A DNA stretch of 64,000 bases from Membranipora membranacea (Eukaryota; Bryozoa; Gymnolaemata; Cheilostomatida; Membraniporidae), in NCBI GenBank assembly GCA_914767715.1, contig OU612066.1:2301001-2365000 (forward strand), in the 5' to 3' direction. The notes under the pieces were generated by a model. That model ran no database searches and was not told the origin of the DNA. It saw only the letters and a program-made list of their open reading frames with translations. The stretch's first letter is position 1. Every line of letters starts with the position of its first letter. Below, piece by piece: positions 48,342-59,462 of this stretch. The translations under genes and the position numbers were made by a program.

Positions 48342-50285
48342 CAGTCATGGATGGATGGATGGATGGATGGATTTTATTACTATCACTGACAGCATTATTA
48401 AAAGAAAAAAATGAGTCGCGAAATACAGTGTAATTGCTGGCACTTAGAATCAGCAAGAAAAAAGCGAAGACACTTGGAATAAAAAATCAAATCTCTGTCT
48501 AAAAAAGTATTTCGTTTAAAATAAGAGTGATATGACGCAGAAAACAGTCTCTCCCCAGTGAGCTTCTATGTTTTACTGTACGGTATCTGCCAGATGGACA
48601 TTTACTCAACAAATCATTGATGAAATGATCCTCATCGTGAATATAGCGTAAGGCCAGTGTTCGTGTCTGATTGTCCATCATGGTATAAATATCGGGATGT
48701 TCAATGCCTAACTTAATAGCGTCCTTGAAAATTTTACACAGGCGTTGCTTGTCAGCAGAATACAAGCTTTTAAAAATAATGGGTAAGCAATAGGAGATTC
48801 GTGATACAATAAAACTTTTAAAAAGCATATTTGATAATGATTTAGAGTTTAAAAATACAAAATTCCTGACTACATACATCCTTTGAGAGGCGGTTGAAAC
48901 TATACCATGCACATGATCATTAAAACGCAGCTTATCGTCAACTAATACACCAAGATATTTAACTTTATCACTAAAAGCAATAGCAGTATCATTTAAAACA
49001 AGTGTAGGGGTAGAAGGTTTAACATATTGGGTGGATAGCATCATTTCCTGGGTCTTAGTAGGGTTTAATAAAAGATTTAAATCAGCACATTGTTTAGCAA
49101 TTCTATGGATTTCATGAAAATAGGAGTTGAGATCTGATTGATTAGCTATGCAGCCTATGATGCAAGTGTCATCTGCGTACTTAATTATTGTAACATTACT
49201 CAGGTTTGAGGTAATCCGGTTTGTATATATGGAGAACAAAAGGGGAGACAGACAGCAGCCCTGGGGGTGCCAGTGTTCGTTATAATAGCATTTGAAGTTT
49301 TACCATCAACAACAGTTCTTTGCACTCTGTTAGATAAGAAGCTGTAGATCCACTCAGTGACATTGGAGTCAAGATGAGTAAGCTGCGAGATAAGATCAGG
49401 AACATGTATAGTGTTAAAGGCCGATGAAAAGTCTAAGAAGAGACATCTAGCATAGTGTGAAGCCTTCTGGTCAATAAAGCTGGTGACGGTCGAAGTTAGA
49501 CAGAGCAGGGCATCTTGTGTAGACCGATTAGCTTGATATGCGAACTGGTATCTATCCATAGGAGTATGAGCCATAATATAATGTTTTACAAGCCGCTCCA
49601 TCATCTTGCAGAGACAGCTAGTTAGCGCTATTGGTCGATATTGTTTAAGTTGAGCAGGGTCTTTGACTTTTGGTAGAGGTTTTATTATAGCCGATTTCCA
49701 TGAAGCAGGTGTAGTTTTAGAGTTGATAGAGGAGCTGAACAGTCTAGTGATGATAGACGCCAGCTGGTTGGAGCATAGCTTTAAAACTTTGGGAATAAGG
49801 CCATCTGGTCCGGGGCCTTTCCTAGGGTTAAGTCCACTGAGCTGTTTGAGGACTATGTCTTCTTTTATTTCTAGTGGTGGTGCTGTAGTGTTAGAATTGT
49901 TTATCACAGGCGGGACGGGTATAGGTTTCTCATATCTGGTGAAGAAGGTATTCAGGTCATCTGGGGCAAATAGGTTCTGCTTAGGAGTTGTGTTGGTGCT
50001 AGTAGGTAGCCCACTAATTTTCTTGATATCTGTCCATGCTTTTGCAGGTTGTTTGACTAGTTGTTGTTGAATTTTGGTAGAGTAGCTTTTCTTAGCGATA
50101 ATTATTGCCTTGGTTATATCACGCTTAAGTTTGTTATACAGTTTACGATTGCCAGTTTCATGAGCAGTTTGTTTTTGTTCCAACATCTCTGATTTATGCT
50201 TGTTCATCCACGGTTTTTGGTTGGTACACATCCTGAAACTTTTAGTGGTCGTAGTAAGGCAAAAAGTCTCCACAGTACTTTTTTA
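48342..50285 (-). mobile_element. 5'-truncated CR1/L2/jockey-like non-LTR retrotransposon
   Basis: Minus-strand coding runs from 50,273 to about 49,240 and continues in another frame to the stop at 48,499. Visible RT features in order: NQKPWMNKHK, a conserved segment between endonuclease and RT in this group; RKGPGPDGL; LKQYRPIAL; FLDFSSAFNTI; TGTP then QGC-LSPLLF; YADDTCIIG; and the C-terminal region LGVLVDDKLRFNDH. The endonuclease domain is missing (5' truncation). A single-base change in a run of C at about 49,264, just before QGC, shifts the frame, so no intact RT is made. The 3' end is a short UTR with an (ATCC)n tail at 48,342-48,372. A nearly identical 3' fragment is at 708-1,113. It is nested inside the Ginger-like element. 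Confidence 0.9.
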
Positions 50286-50862
50286 TATACTGCTCATTAC
50301 CAATAACATTAATTTTGCGAATGCTTGCAATAGTTTTTAATCAAGTAATAAAAAAAAAACCTATACATTTCCTAGCTATCTCTGCGCATGTCCTTGGTGT
50401 CAAGGGTAAGTGGTGACAAACCTGATGATTCAGAAATAGAATGAACATTATGTGCTGGCAGCCCACCAGACAGCCCTACCCAAGACTATAAATAGACTAT
50501 AAATTCATCTAATATTTTATATATATATGCATATGTACATTGTACCTTTATTGACATAAGACTGCTGCTTATAAAGTACAGGAATATAGCAGAGTAGGTG
50601 ATGGACAGGCCAGTACAGAAATTTAAGACATAATTTTTTATTATGGAACGGTAATAAGAGTATGAAAATAAATGCTACATGATGTATGAGACCTATGACC
50701 TGACTTCTATTTTAAAAGATGAACAGAAAGTCAGTACTACTGATAACTAATCTACAGTTTAATACACACAAGCACACAACATGATATAATGATTGAAGTA
50801 AGAAAGCTAAATGTATAGTATCGAATCAGGGAACAAACATACATCGGATTTAATTAGATTAA

Positions 50863-52095
50863 TCATTTCCAGTGTATGTCTATGACTCGATACCACCCGA
50901 ATCTTAGTTTCTCCAAAGTAATGTAACCGTTTATCCAGCCAGTGCCGTTGCCCTGCAAAATTTCTCGCAGTTCTATCGCCACTCCACTGCCTCTTCCACA
51001 ATGTAGCATGATCGTTCTAACACCGATCACTGGGTTTAGTTCCAACTTCAGCGCTCTATCATCCATTAGATTGAAATATACCTGTGGGCATGATTTATGG
51101 GATTCATACACACACACAGGAAATTGAGTTCCAAAGATGGTCTTTATATTGAGGAAATCATATATGCTGCCCGTGGCAGCATACCGGAATATGCGCTCAA
51201 TATCAGCACATTTCAAGTCGAAAAACTTGCAACAAGGCTTCCGGCGCATGTTGAGGGCTAAATCACGCCACAGCCGACACACACTCCGTATCCTTGTCAG
51301 ACATCTGAGATCGACGGAACATAGCTGAAGTAGGAGCATAATCACTAGTAGAGGCAGTTCATTGATATGAAGTGGGGATCTTTAAAATGTTAGACAGAAA
51401 AGATGAATCACACTTTCATATCATAATCAGATCGGTATAAATCTCCCTCCCAGTGAAACCCATTCTGATAACCCAAAATATGTCACTTCCTACTATATAT
51501 CTTCTTATTTCCCTGATGGTAATTTTAAAAGTAGCAAAATAACATCAAGTGGATTGGGTATAGATATTGTAAATGAATAGTGCCATTTACATACCGTTCC
51601 TCAGCTGACTCCTTTGATGATGGAGTTTCCCTATCACTGTCAGTGGTCTTTAGCAGACAGGTTGGTTCTCGCTTCACTTCTACAGTGCTGGTACTACAAT
51701 GGTAGAAATCAAAATACATGTTATCAAGAACGTAATACATCTTTGCCCTTGATCAAGAAACACGTATCGACAATATATAGGCAATGACGGTCAGAATAAA
51801 TAGTCTTTACTTTGCTCTTTGTCTTTGATAAGTATGTTTTCAGGGGCCCCGCAGCTTACCATATTTTCAAGCTCCTATACTGAGCTTGATGAATTTATTC
51901 ACAGTTATTCTGACTTGGCAAGGAACACCTACCAGATTTTGAACCTGGAAGCTGGAAGCGACAATAGGATTTATCCTTCATGTATTTAGGCCTTACCTGA
52001 TATTAAATGCTGAATTCTGTGCTTTAATGCGGCTGCTGTTAGACTCGATAATTGTATGATTGATGGGAATGTCTGTTGCTTCTGATGTACTGGCG
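50863..52095 (-). CDS. F-box protein exons of the Ginger-like element
   Basis: Three exons: 52,095-51,997 (99 nt), 51,693-51,595 (99 nt) and 51,379-50,863 with the stop. Acceptors (TGGTTGTAG, CCATTGTAG, TTTTAAAG) and donors (GTAAGG, GTATGT) agree in phase. The first two exons give a Ser/Thr-rich acidic linker. The third opens with an F-box: NELPLLVIMLLLQLCSVDLR continuing into the C-R-x-W segment. An unassigned ~120-residue domain follows, ending HIDIHWK-like. F-boxes bind Skp1 and recruit substrates to SCF ubiquitin ligases. The first exon needs an upstream exon ending in phase 2. The OTU ORF can supply it through a 47-nt intron (52,142-52,096; donor GTGATA), which would fuse F-box to OTU and integrase. 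A separate transcript is the alternative. Confidence 0.65.
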
Positions 52096-52138
52096 CTACA
52101 ACCATTGAAAGAAAAAGAAAATTTTATTATCGGTTCTA

Positions 52139-54846
52139 TCACTGCCCCGGTTTTCCCAGTCTTAATTTTGCAACATATTCATATAGGTGATTGAAGTTAT
52201 CTGTAAACCAGGAAGCTTTATTAAATGCTGTGCTTCCACTTGGTGTTAGTATTGTTGATCCATGTTGAATAGTAGAATCAATGAGTATCTGCACATGGAA
52301 GATTTCTTCAGCTACCTGGAGTGTTAGATGGTCGCCAAATTCTGCATTTTGGCTCATCCGTGTGATGTATTCGTATTCATCCTCCCCAATTGCTTCAGTC
52401 CACAACATGCTGTTTTGGATTCCGACATACCTGTTTCTCATGAGATATTCAATAACCTCACATCTGAGTGTGTCCGCCGAACGGTATATTCCTAACTGTT
52501 GAATAGCGTACGCTATGGCTGCAAATTGACAGTTCCCATCCGGTGCTGGGTTGAAAATGGTCGGCGATGCAAAGAGTTGAGAGCTGTTGCTTATCTGCAC
52601 GTCCAATCTGGTTTGCTGCATTCGTTTCTTTTGGAGACTAAGTGTACTGCCAGTCAGGTCCCTGACTGAAATCCATTTTGTTTTGGCATTGTTATTCACG
52701 TGATATTTTACTTTATACAAGTACAGGTTTTCATTTCTCTGGATTACATTTCCCATCACAACCTTTGCCTTGGATATTCTTTTGTTGCCTGTCCTTAGCC
52801 GTATCAGGACTCTGTCATTCATTTCATATGGCGGTGTTTTTAATGACTTGATTGAGCGTCTTATAACTCTCTCATTTTCCTTTTCACTGGTTATTCTTGC
52901 CTCACTTCGAATTCTCTCAGTTGTGTTCTCGGATGTTGTGAGGTACTTCTCCCGTCCGTAATACACATTTAGTGGACTCCACCAGGCTAGTTCTCCTCGT
53001 GGCATATCGTTCAACTGGAGTTCATATGTAGGAAGCTCATTTACCCAGTTTGTACCGTTGGGATTCGAGATGAGGTCGTACTGCATTTTGTACTTCAACG
53101 TACGGTGGGACTTCTCTACTTTCCCCTGCGACTCTGGGTGATATGGGCTGCTGAATATTTGTCAAATGTCTCTTGCCTTTAGCAGTCTGGACACATCCTG
53201 CTTAAATTCTGTACCTTGGTCATTCTGGACTATCTTTGGGTTACCAAACGTGTCAAATATCGCCTTCAGCTCCTTTGCCACATTTTTTGAAGATTTTCTT
53301 GTCAATATTCTTTACAATTATGATACGCCGGATTGTTGCGAAAGTCAACTAAGTCGATTTGTACTCGCCACATGACGGTCCTACAGCATATCGGTGTAAT
53401 GGGAGCCTTGTTGCTGAACCTAGCAGACAGTCTTTGCCGGGTGGTTGAGTGTTGTAACGCAGATGCAATAGTTGCCTCAGAGAACCCTACGTATGTGCCT
53501 TTCATTTTTAACTGCAAACGTCGTGGTCCAAGACCCTTCTCAAAATCAAAGTGTTTAGCAATCACCGGTGCCTTCTCGGATTGTCGTATCACTCATAATC
53601 CATCTGCAAAAAATCAGTAAAATATGGCATTACAGTCTGAGACATATTGACAATGTAGTATGCAGATGCTTTGTGTTGTGTGATTAAACACCTAGGGACT
53701 CCAATCAAAGGCATGAAGATATGTTCTTGTTCAAATTCACACCAAATGTCATACACCTGGAGTAGTCTTCTATGTATTTTGATATCAGTTGACTCCAACA
53801 AAAAGGGCAGACAACTCCAATATTCCACACAAACTACAAATTAGCTACTGCTATTTATATGAATGCAGTATGAATGAGTAAAGTCATAGTGTATGCACCA
53901 AGGTTATTTCAATTAAGTTTCATTGACATCTTCTTGTTTCATGAATGAGGATGTGGAGACAAGAAAATTCATCACAATTGACTGTACTTCAGCGTAATAG
54001 CCAATTAACACTAGGGGTGGAATGAGACAGTTTTTGAAAGTCAAAACAAGATGAGAAGGGACAGCACGAAGTAAGGACAAAGTAGGAACAATTTAATCAT
54101 TTTTTTCCCGCTTCGAAAATGAGAATGGGGAACTTATTTTTGTGTCAACGAGACTGCATCACCCCGCCTCGAAATCCATCTCGAAACGGAGGGGCGTCTC
54201 ATTCCTAATGAAGACAATTAATAGTCATGCAAAATAAACATTACCCGGAGAGACAGGTAATTCGAAAATGCTGTGCTACAAATTGGGCTGTGTGTAATGA
54301 AATATTCAATGAGTACATTGTGGATTAGGCTCTGCTTACCAAGGAGAAGAATCTGTTCTGAGTCTTTGATTTCCACGCTCCAACGTCCCATGTAGCGCCA
54401 GTGATGAACATATGCAGAACGCTCCAATTTACTGCGGTCCTTGACTGCGGATTTAAAGTTTCCACTCTCTATTTTCATAATCACATCATATATGCCATCA
54501 TTCATCACAGTAGGCTTTCTCTTTCCTCTAGCATACACACTGTCGCAGCATATGAATATCGAAAAGACAAGTAGTCAAATCACTCTGAAAAAGAATAAAC
54601 AGATTTCATTGATGACAATTCAAGTTATAGGTTTCATCAATGACTTAGATCATTGGTTTCATGTATAATACTATTATTTGTAGCCGAACCGCTTAACATC
54701 CGAAACCTGGTAACTATTGTCAGTTCCTTGCCAGGATTGATGATGGAATGCCAATGACAGGCAGTAACTTTAAAACGCTTGTAGAAACAATGAGATGAAA
54801 ATGAGATAGTGATTGTTTTTGCTCACCTGAGGAGTGAAGTTGACAT
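52139..54846 (-). pseudogene. Retroviral-type integrase with OTU cysteine-protease domain (transposase), broken
   Basis: Exon 1 is 54,846-54,827 (MSTSLL). Exon 2 is 54,539-54,340 (N-terminal MNDGIYDVIMKIESGNFKSA region, as in KRBA2-like integrase proteins). Exon 3 starts near 53,591; phases match. Exon 3 holds a DNA-binding-like N-terminus (LSARFSNKAPITP), the integrase core with the first Asp in RVQIDLVDF, the second in VQNDQGTEF and Glu in PESQGKVEKSH about 35 residues later, then a GPY/F-like region, and an OTU domain with the catalytic DGNCQF and a late His (FNHLYEY). OTU domains are deubiquitinase-type cysteine proteases. Defects: a deletion with frameshift near 53,300 removing the segment after the first Asp, and an in-frame TGA near 53,163. 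The OTU part itself (to 52,139) is open. Confidence 0.8.
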
Positions 54847-55437
54847 CTTGGTCGCTGCAATGAACAGCAATAACTGATGAAAAATTCTACTTTCTTTTAC
54901 ACTGTGATATATTGGGGTAATAATGTCCAGCTGAGTCTGTTTATTTTTGACTTTTGCTTTTGTTCAAGTTATGTAACATTATGATTGATATTTTGTGCCT
55001 AAAAAGAGAGGAAAAATTAACACGTATTTATTAATTGGTTGAATGTACAATAGAATTAGAACAATTAAAGTCAACTGTGACTATCCTATGCTACAACGTT
55101 TTCACACATAATCTTGTATATCTCTTTCATTACAACTATTTGAAACTCGCTCCGTAAAAATAGTTCACATGATTGTCCAAGTTTATGTAAATCCTAGCCA
55201 CCCTAAATGACGGCTCCAAAAAAATGGGCAGCATCAGTAATATCATAGTTTGCCCATTGTGAATCTTGATGTGCTCTGGCTGGCTTAATCAATACCATGA
55301 CTCTTCCTACTAGACATATAAAGTTTGGTAATATTGTAGAGTACAATGAGATTGATTGTTAATACCCGTATTAGATTTGTTAGAGATGATCTCTCTAAGT
55401 GGAAGATTCTTATCAGTTTCAAAGTTTATAATAAAGT
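54847..55437. other. 5' flank of the integrase gene inside the element
   Basis: Non-coding DNA between the first exon and the right TIR. It presumably holds the promoter of the transposase gene, but no defined site is visible. Confidence 0.35.
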
Positions 55438-55831
55438 TGTCTCCCCTACACAACTTAATGCCTTTGCATGGATTTTCATAGGACTTACGTTTAAAACCCT
55501 ATTATGACAATTTGGAGTGCAAAAAAAACACCATAGGCGCATATAACACAGTAATAGCGCTGTCAGATGATCTGATCTCTCTGTTCTCCAATACAATTGC
55601 CGGCAAGTAAAATTATTACGTTTGAGGGAAGAGATTATAACACTTGTAGGTGATTTATTTTTTATTACATTTGAGGGAAAAAGTTATTACAATTGTGGGT
55701 GAAGCATTTTATTACACTTGAGGGAAGAAGTTATTACACTTGTGGTTGGTTATTACATCTGAGGGAAGAGATTATTACATTTGTGGGTGTTATTACAAGT
55801 TTTGAAAATTATTACACTTGTGGGTGTAACA
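55438..55831. repeat. Right terminal inverted repeat of the Ginger-like element
   Basis: Reverse complement of the left TIR with only scattered differences. It ends GGGTGTAACA at 55,831 and is followed directly by the target duplication AATCT at 55,832-55,836. Confidence 0.95.
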
Positions 55832-57149
55832 AATCTACTTAAATTTTGAAGGGAAACATTTATTCTATTATTAGTGATCCCACTAAATGTTACACTCTAA
55901 TTAAAATGCTAACTTTGACACACTGAGAGGGATGAGTAAATCCTTAATTAATAACATGGTTACTTGGGAAATGCGCACTATTACAACCTCTGTGAAACCA
56001 CTTCATGTCCAGGAGATAAGCCTACTTGGTATGATACCTGAATTTTATCCAATCATGACCTTGACCTAATATGAATCTGTTATCCAAGAAATGAAATGGG
56101 GTAAAGCAATACTGACAGGCAACATAATCTTCTCAACATCACCTTCTAAGACCAAATGTTTTCCTTTTGTATTCTATTAGTCTACTTTAGGCAAAAGAAT
56201 ATGTAAAATTCCAGTTTTCCAACAGAATTATCATGATTGATGGTACCAAAAGCTATAAAACAATGTAAATACCGCACTAGATGATCCTATCAAAATCAAC
56301 CTATTAATTATGAGAAGATTGAAGTGATTAATCAATTGTGAGAGTGATTAATTGGAGTCATTTGTTCATGACAAAATAAACAACTGTCAATTTGCCTACC
56401 GTAAAAACCACAGCACCACAGATGCACTGTTGACAATGGTAAATGATTGGTGCTCAGCTCTGGATGATCAAAAAACCAACCATATCTCTGTCACTATGGT
56501 TGATATGACAAAAGCTTTCGACAGAATGCACCAAGACATATTAGTAGACGAGCTGCAACAGCTAGATATACCTGATTGACTGATACAACTCATCAACAGT
56601 TTTATGAGTGGTTGATCTTCTAGTGTAAAACCGGGATATCATGTTTCTTCAAACCGAGGAGTTAAAGAACCAAGGAGTCTTTAACTCCTTGTTCAAACAT
56701 GCCAGCCACAATAGTAGCACCTCAGGGAACCAAGCTGGCACCCTGGCTATGGCTGATATATGTGAACAATCTCGAACCTAAATCCAAAACCGTAAAATTT
56801 GCAGATGACATCACGATGTATAATATCATCAACAAATGTGACTTAGATGATGGTAGTCAACAACTGCAACAAGACCTCGACCCCGTTGTCTGACTGGGCG
56901 AGTACCAGCAATATGAAGCTAAACACCAGTAAAACACATCTAATAACGAGAAATGACGGATCATAAATGCCACAAAACTTCAGGGGTTTGGATGATATAC
57001 ACTGAGTTTATGATGGATGGCCAATTTGCGATGTCATTATAAGTGCAAATTAAAATGGCTGGCCTTTCCATGCCACCTATGAGGTAGACAGCCGGAGTAT
57101 CGTTGTCCTAACATGTGACAGAACTCCCCCCCCCACAATCATTTACAGT

Positions 57150-58040
57150 GATTATATAAAAACAAGGGCTCCTCCTTGCTTTTTTTAAATCTGGCCTCAC
57201 CGGAATTTGAACTTGGACTGAGATAAAAAACTCCCACCGCTCAGCCACGCTGGGCGGCTAAAGCTTGCAAAGCTCAGTGCGAAATAATCCAGTTGGTTAA
57301 ATTTAATGATGTAGTTGGTGTTAGTAGCAATAAATAGGTACCAAAACAAAACAAGTTAAACCACCAAGTAGTAAAAGAGATAATATGTAAATAAAATCTG
57401 TCTTCACCAGGATTTGAACTCTCGCGCAACAAGCATGTTTTAATTGTAGTATAATTGTACATTGTATATAATTGTATATAATTGTACATAATTGTATATA
57501 TTTGCATATGATAAATAATAGTATATAAAACATTATATAATTGTATATATTATATATCTGCATACAATATATAAGGGTATATAATATATAATTGTATATA
57601 TTATATAACTGTATATAATATATAATTGTATATATTATATAGAATATATACTTGAATAAAATATTTATTTGTATATATAATATAATTGTATATAACATAT
57701 TATTGTATATAATATTTGTATATAGGTGCCAATAGGGTATTAAAAACAAATCACAAATTCACGAAATGTACATTCAATCATTTTTTAATCATCTTTTTTT
57801 TTTATTTTTAATGGCACTTTTGGAAAACACTTTCTTGAAAATGATACAGGTGCCAATAGGGTAAAAAAAAATCCGTCTTCACTGGGATTCGAACCCGGGC
57901 CTCTCACAAGCATGTTATAATTGTGGTATATGAAAAAAAATTAGATTATCCACATTTACCTCTTTGCTTCTATTTTGGTCCCAACCGGGAATTGAACCTG
58001 GGCCACTAGCCACGCAGCCACCCAAGCGCTGAAGCTTCAA
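57150..58040 (-). repeat. Cluster of tRNA-like (SINE-like) modules
   Basis: Minus-strand box-B-like motifs occur at about 57,203 (GTTCAAATTCC), 57,412 (GTTCAAATCCT), 57,888 (GGTTCGAACCC/GGTTCGAATCCC) and 57,981 (GGTTCAATTCC). Two have an upstream box-A-like segment (TGGCTGAGCGG; TGGCTGCGTGGC). The second and third modules share CATGCTTGT and GTGAAGAC, and AGGTGCCAATAGGGTA occurs twice (57,723 and 57,848). None folds as a complete tRNA by eye. Confidence 0.6.
57430..57735. repeat. AT-rich array (TATAATTGTATA)n
   Basis: About 300 bp of imperfect TATAATTGTATATA units, accounting for tyrosine/isoleucine-rich ORFs on the minus strand that are not genes. Confidence 0.9.
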
Positions 58041-58826
58041 GATTTTCATTGATGTATGTTATAGATGTATGGGTAAAGTAAGCTGTTTTTAAATTTTTAA
58101 TTGCTTTCATGGCACGTATCAGACAAAAAATAAAAATAGCACACCCTCAACTGGTTATACTATACATATGTGGTAGAACACAGGACTGTAATTCAGCCGT
58201 TTCTTCATTTTTTTCCAAAACATTTTTTGAAAAAGTGATATGAGGCACTGGTTATTGTTTTCTATATAATCTCCCTACAAGAACTAACAAACACAGATAC
58301 ATATGAGATAAATGGGACTGAAATCATGGCGACAGAAATCGGCAAACTCCTCGGTGTCAACATTGATCCATACCTTAGTTTCAGCAGCCATGTAGACGAT
58401 AATGTAAAATGCAGAATGAGACATGTTTGATCACTTTCTTTAAAACTCATAAACATCATGTCATCACATATGCAACACCAGCATGGGCATCACTTATCAC
58501 GAATAGCAAAATGAAAGCACTTGAAAGGATCCAGAAGCATGCCCTTAAGATTCTCCCTCCAACCAACTGCTATGAGGAGAGTTTGTGGGAGTTTGCTGTA
58601 CCTTACATCTCTCTGCTTCTCCATGACAGAAGCTCTGTCTATTACCAGAAGATTTTTAGGGATGAGAAACATCCTCTAAACATTATAATCAAACGTAACA
58701 GCTCCACACAAACACTGCACAATAATCGACAGAGCTGTATATATATATATACTTTATTATTGCCGATCAAAGTCAAAGACAAATAAAGACCACGCATAAA
58801 TAAATAAATAAATAAAAACAAAGCAG

Positions 58827-59462
58827 TCAGGTGTATTTATGAAAAATATCATTGTCTATAAATGCTGTCCTATTTATAGAACGGTGATTTCGGGCATCCA
58901 GAAATATTTTGCACGGATGATTCTCATATTCTTTAACCTTTGCAATATATCGAAAACAAAGAATATCAAGATGTATTATTAGCTCTTCGAGCTTTAGTAA
59001 AGAAAGTCTCTCCTCATACTCTTCCTCATATGGAATCATAATTCTGGTGCAGAGCTTTTGAAATCTCTCGAGTTTATCCTCATCATTATAGGAGGTGTGT
59101 GGGAACCAGCACGGGGCTCCATACGATAAAATTCCAGCTTTGTAAAATAATATCAGTGAATGAGATCTCACACCAGCTTTTCTTAGCTTTATAAGACCAT
59201 GTAGAGAATGTTTTGTTTTGTCAATGATATGGTTTACATGGGAGTGAAACTTCAGGTGCTCATCAACTATCACACCAAGGAGCCTCACATTTGGGGTGTA
59301 GAGTATTTCAGAGTGATTGATGTCATAGGTGTCAATGGTGAGTTTTTTTTGCAAAGTGAAGTTTATGGAGAGAAGTGCCGCACTGCCAAGTATGCCAACA
59401 GCTTTTTTGTCAGATATGCTACGTAGTTTCTGTATCACACTACAATTTTGAAGGTTTTCCAT
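58827..59462 (-). pseudogene. C-terminal part of a non-LTR retrotransposon RT
   Basis: A 211-codon open stretch has the post-palm pattern of jockey/CR1-like RTs: VRLLGVIVDEHLKFHSHV, then LILFYKAGILSYGAPCW and LERFQKLCTRIMIP. The palm with YADD is absent, so it is 5' truncated. Its 3' end meets the (AATA)n tail of the plus-strand element at about 58,800, so the two lie tail to tail. The ORF is open, which suggests a fairly young insertion, but it has no catalytic domain. Confidence 0.8.

Larger units (their letters stand above)
47524..55831 (-). mobile_element. Integrase-type (Ginger-like) DNA transposon with OTU and F-box coding exons
   Basis: The two ends are ~390-bp inverted repeats (47,524-47,910 and 55,438-55,831), above 90% identical by eye, beginning TGTTACACCCACAAG. 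The flanks carry a perfect 5-bp duplication AATCT (47,519-47,523 and 55,832-55,836). The minus strand encodes a retroviral-type integrase with an OTU domain (52,139-54,846) and F-box exons (50,863-52,095). TGT...ACA ends, long TIRs and a gypsy-like integrase without RT fit the Ginger group of DNA transposons. Polintons are excluded by the absence of polymerase and capsid genes and by the terminus. A non-LTR element (48,342-50,285) is nested inside, so the original length was about 6.4 kb. The integrase is broken, so this copy is not autonomous now. Confidence 0.85.
56340..58815 (+). pseudogene. Non-LTR retrotransposon RT, split by a repeat block
   Basis: The 5' part (56,352-57,000) shows NCQFAYRKNHSTTDALL, MVDMTKAFDRM (first catalytic Asp region), VAPQGTKLAPWLWLIYVNNL and the catalytic FADDITMY near 56,800. 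The coding sense then breaks off and resumes at about 58,262 with the typical C-terminal part: GKLLGVNIDPYLSFSSHVDD, then YATPAW and LERIQKHALKI. Between them lies about 1.25 kb of tRNA-like modules and AT-rich array. Several frameshifts and stops are present, and a small palindrome (AGGAGTTAAAGA ... TCTTTAACTCCT, near 56,660) interrupts the palm. The 3' end has (TA)n and an (AATA)n tail at 58,796-58,815. Inactive. Confidence 0.75.

Noticed and set aside
49663-50070. Plus-strand ORF of 135 residues
   Set aside because: Antisense shadow of the reverse-transcriptase ORF on the minus strand.
47524-55831. Polinton/Maverick
   Set aside because: Five-bp rather than six-bp duplication, TGT termini, and no polymerase B, ATPase or capsid gene.
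57321-57749. Minus-strand ORF of 142 residues rich in Ile/Tyr
   Set aside because: Translation of the TATAATTGTATA array.
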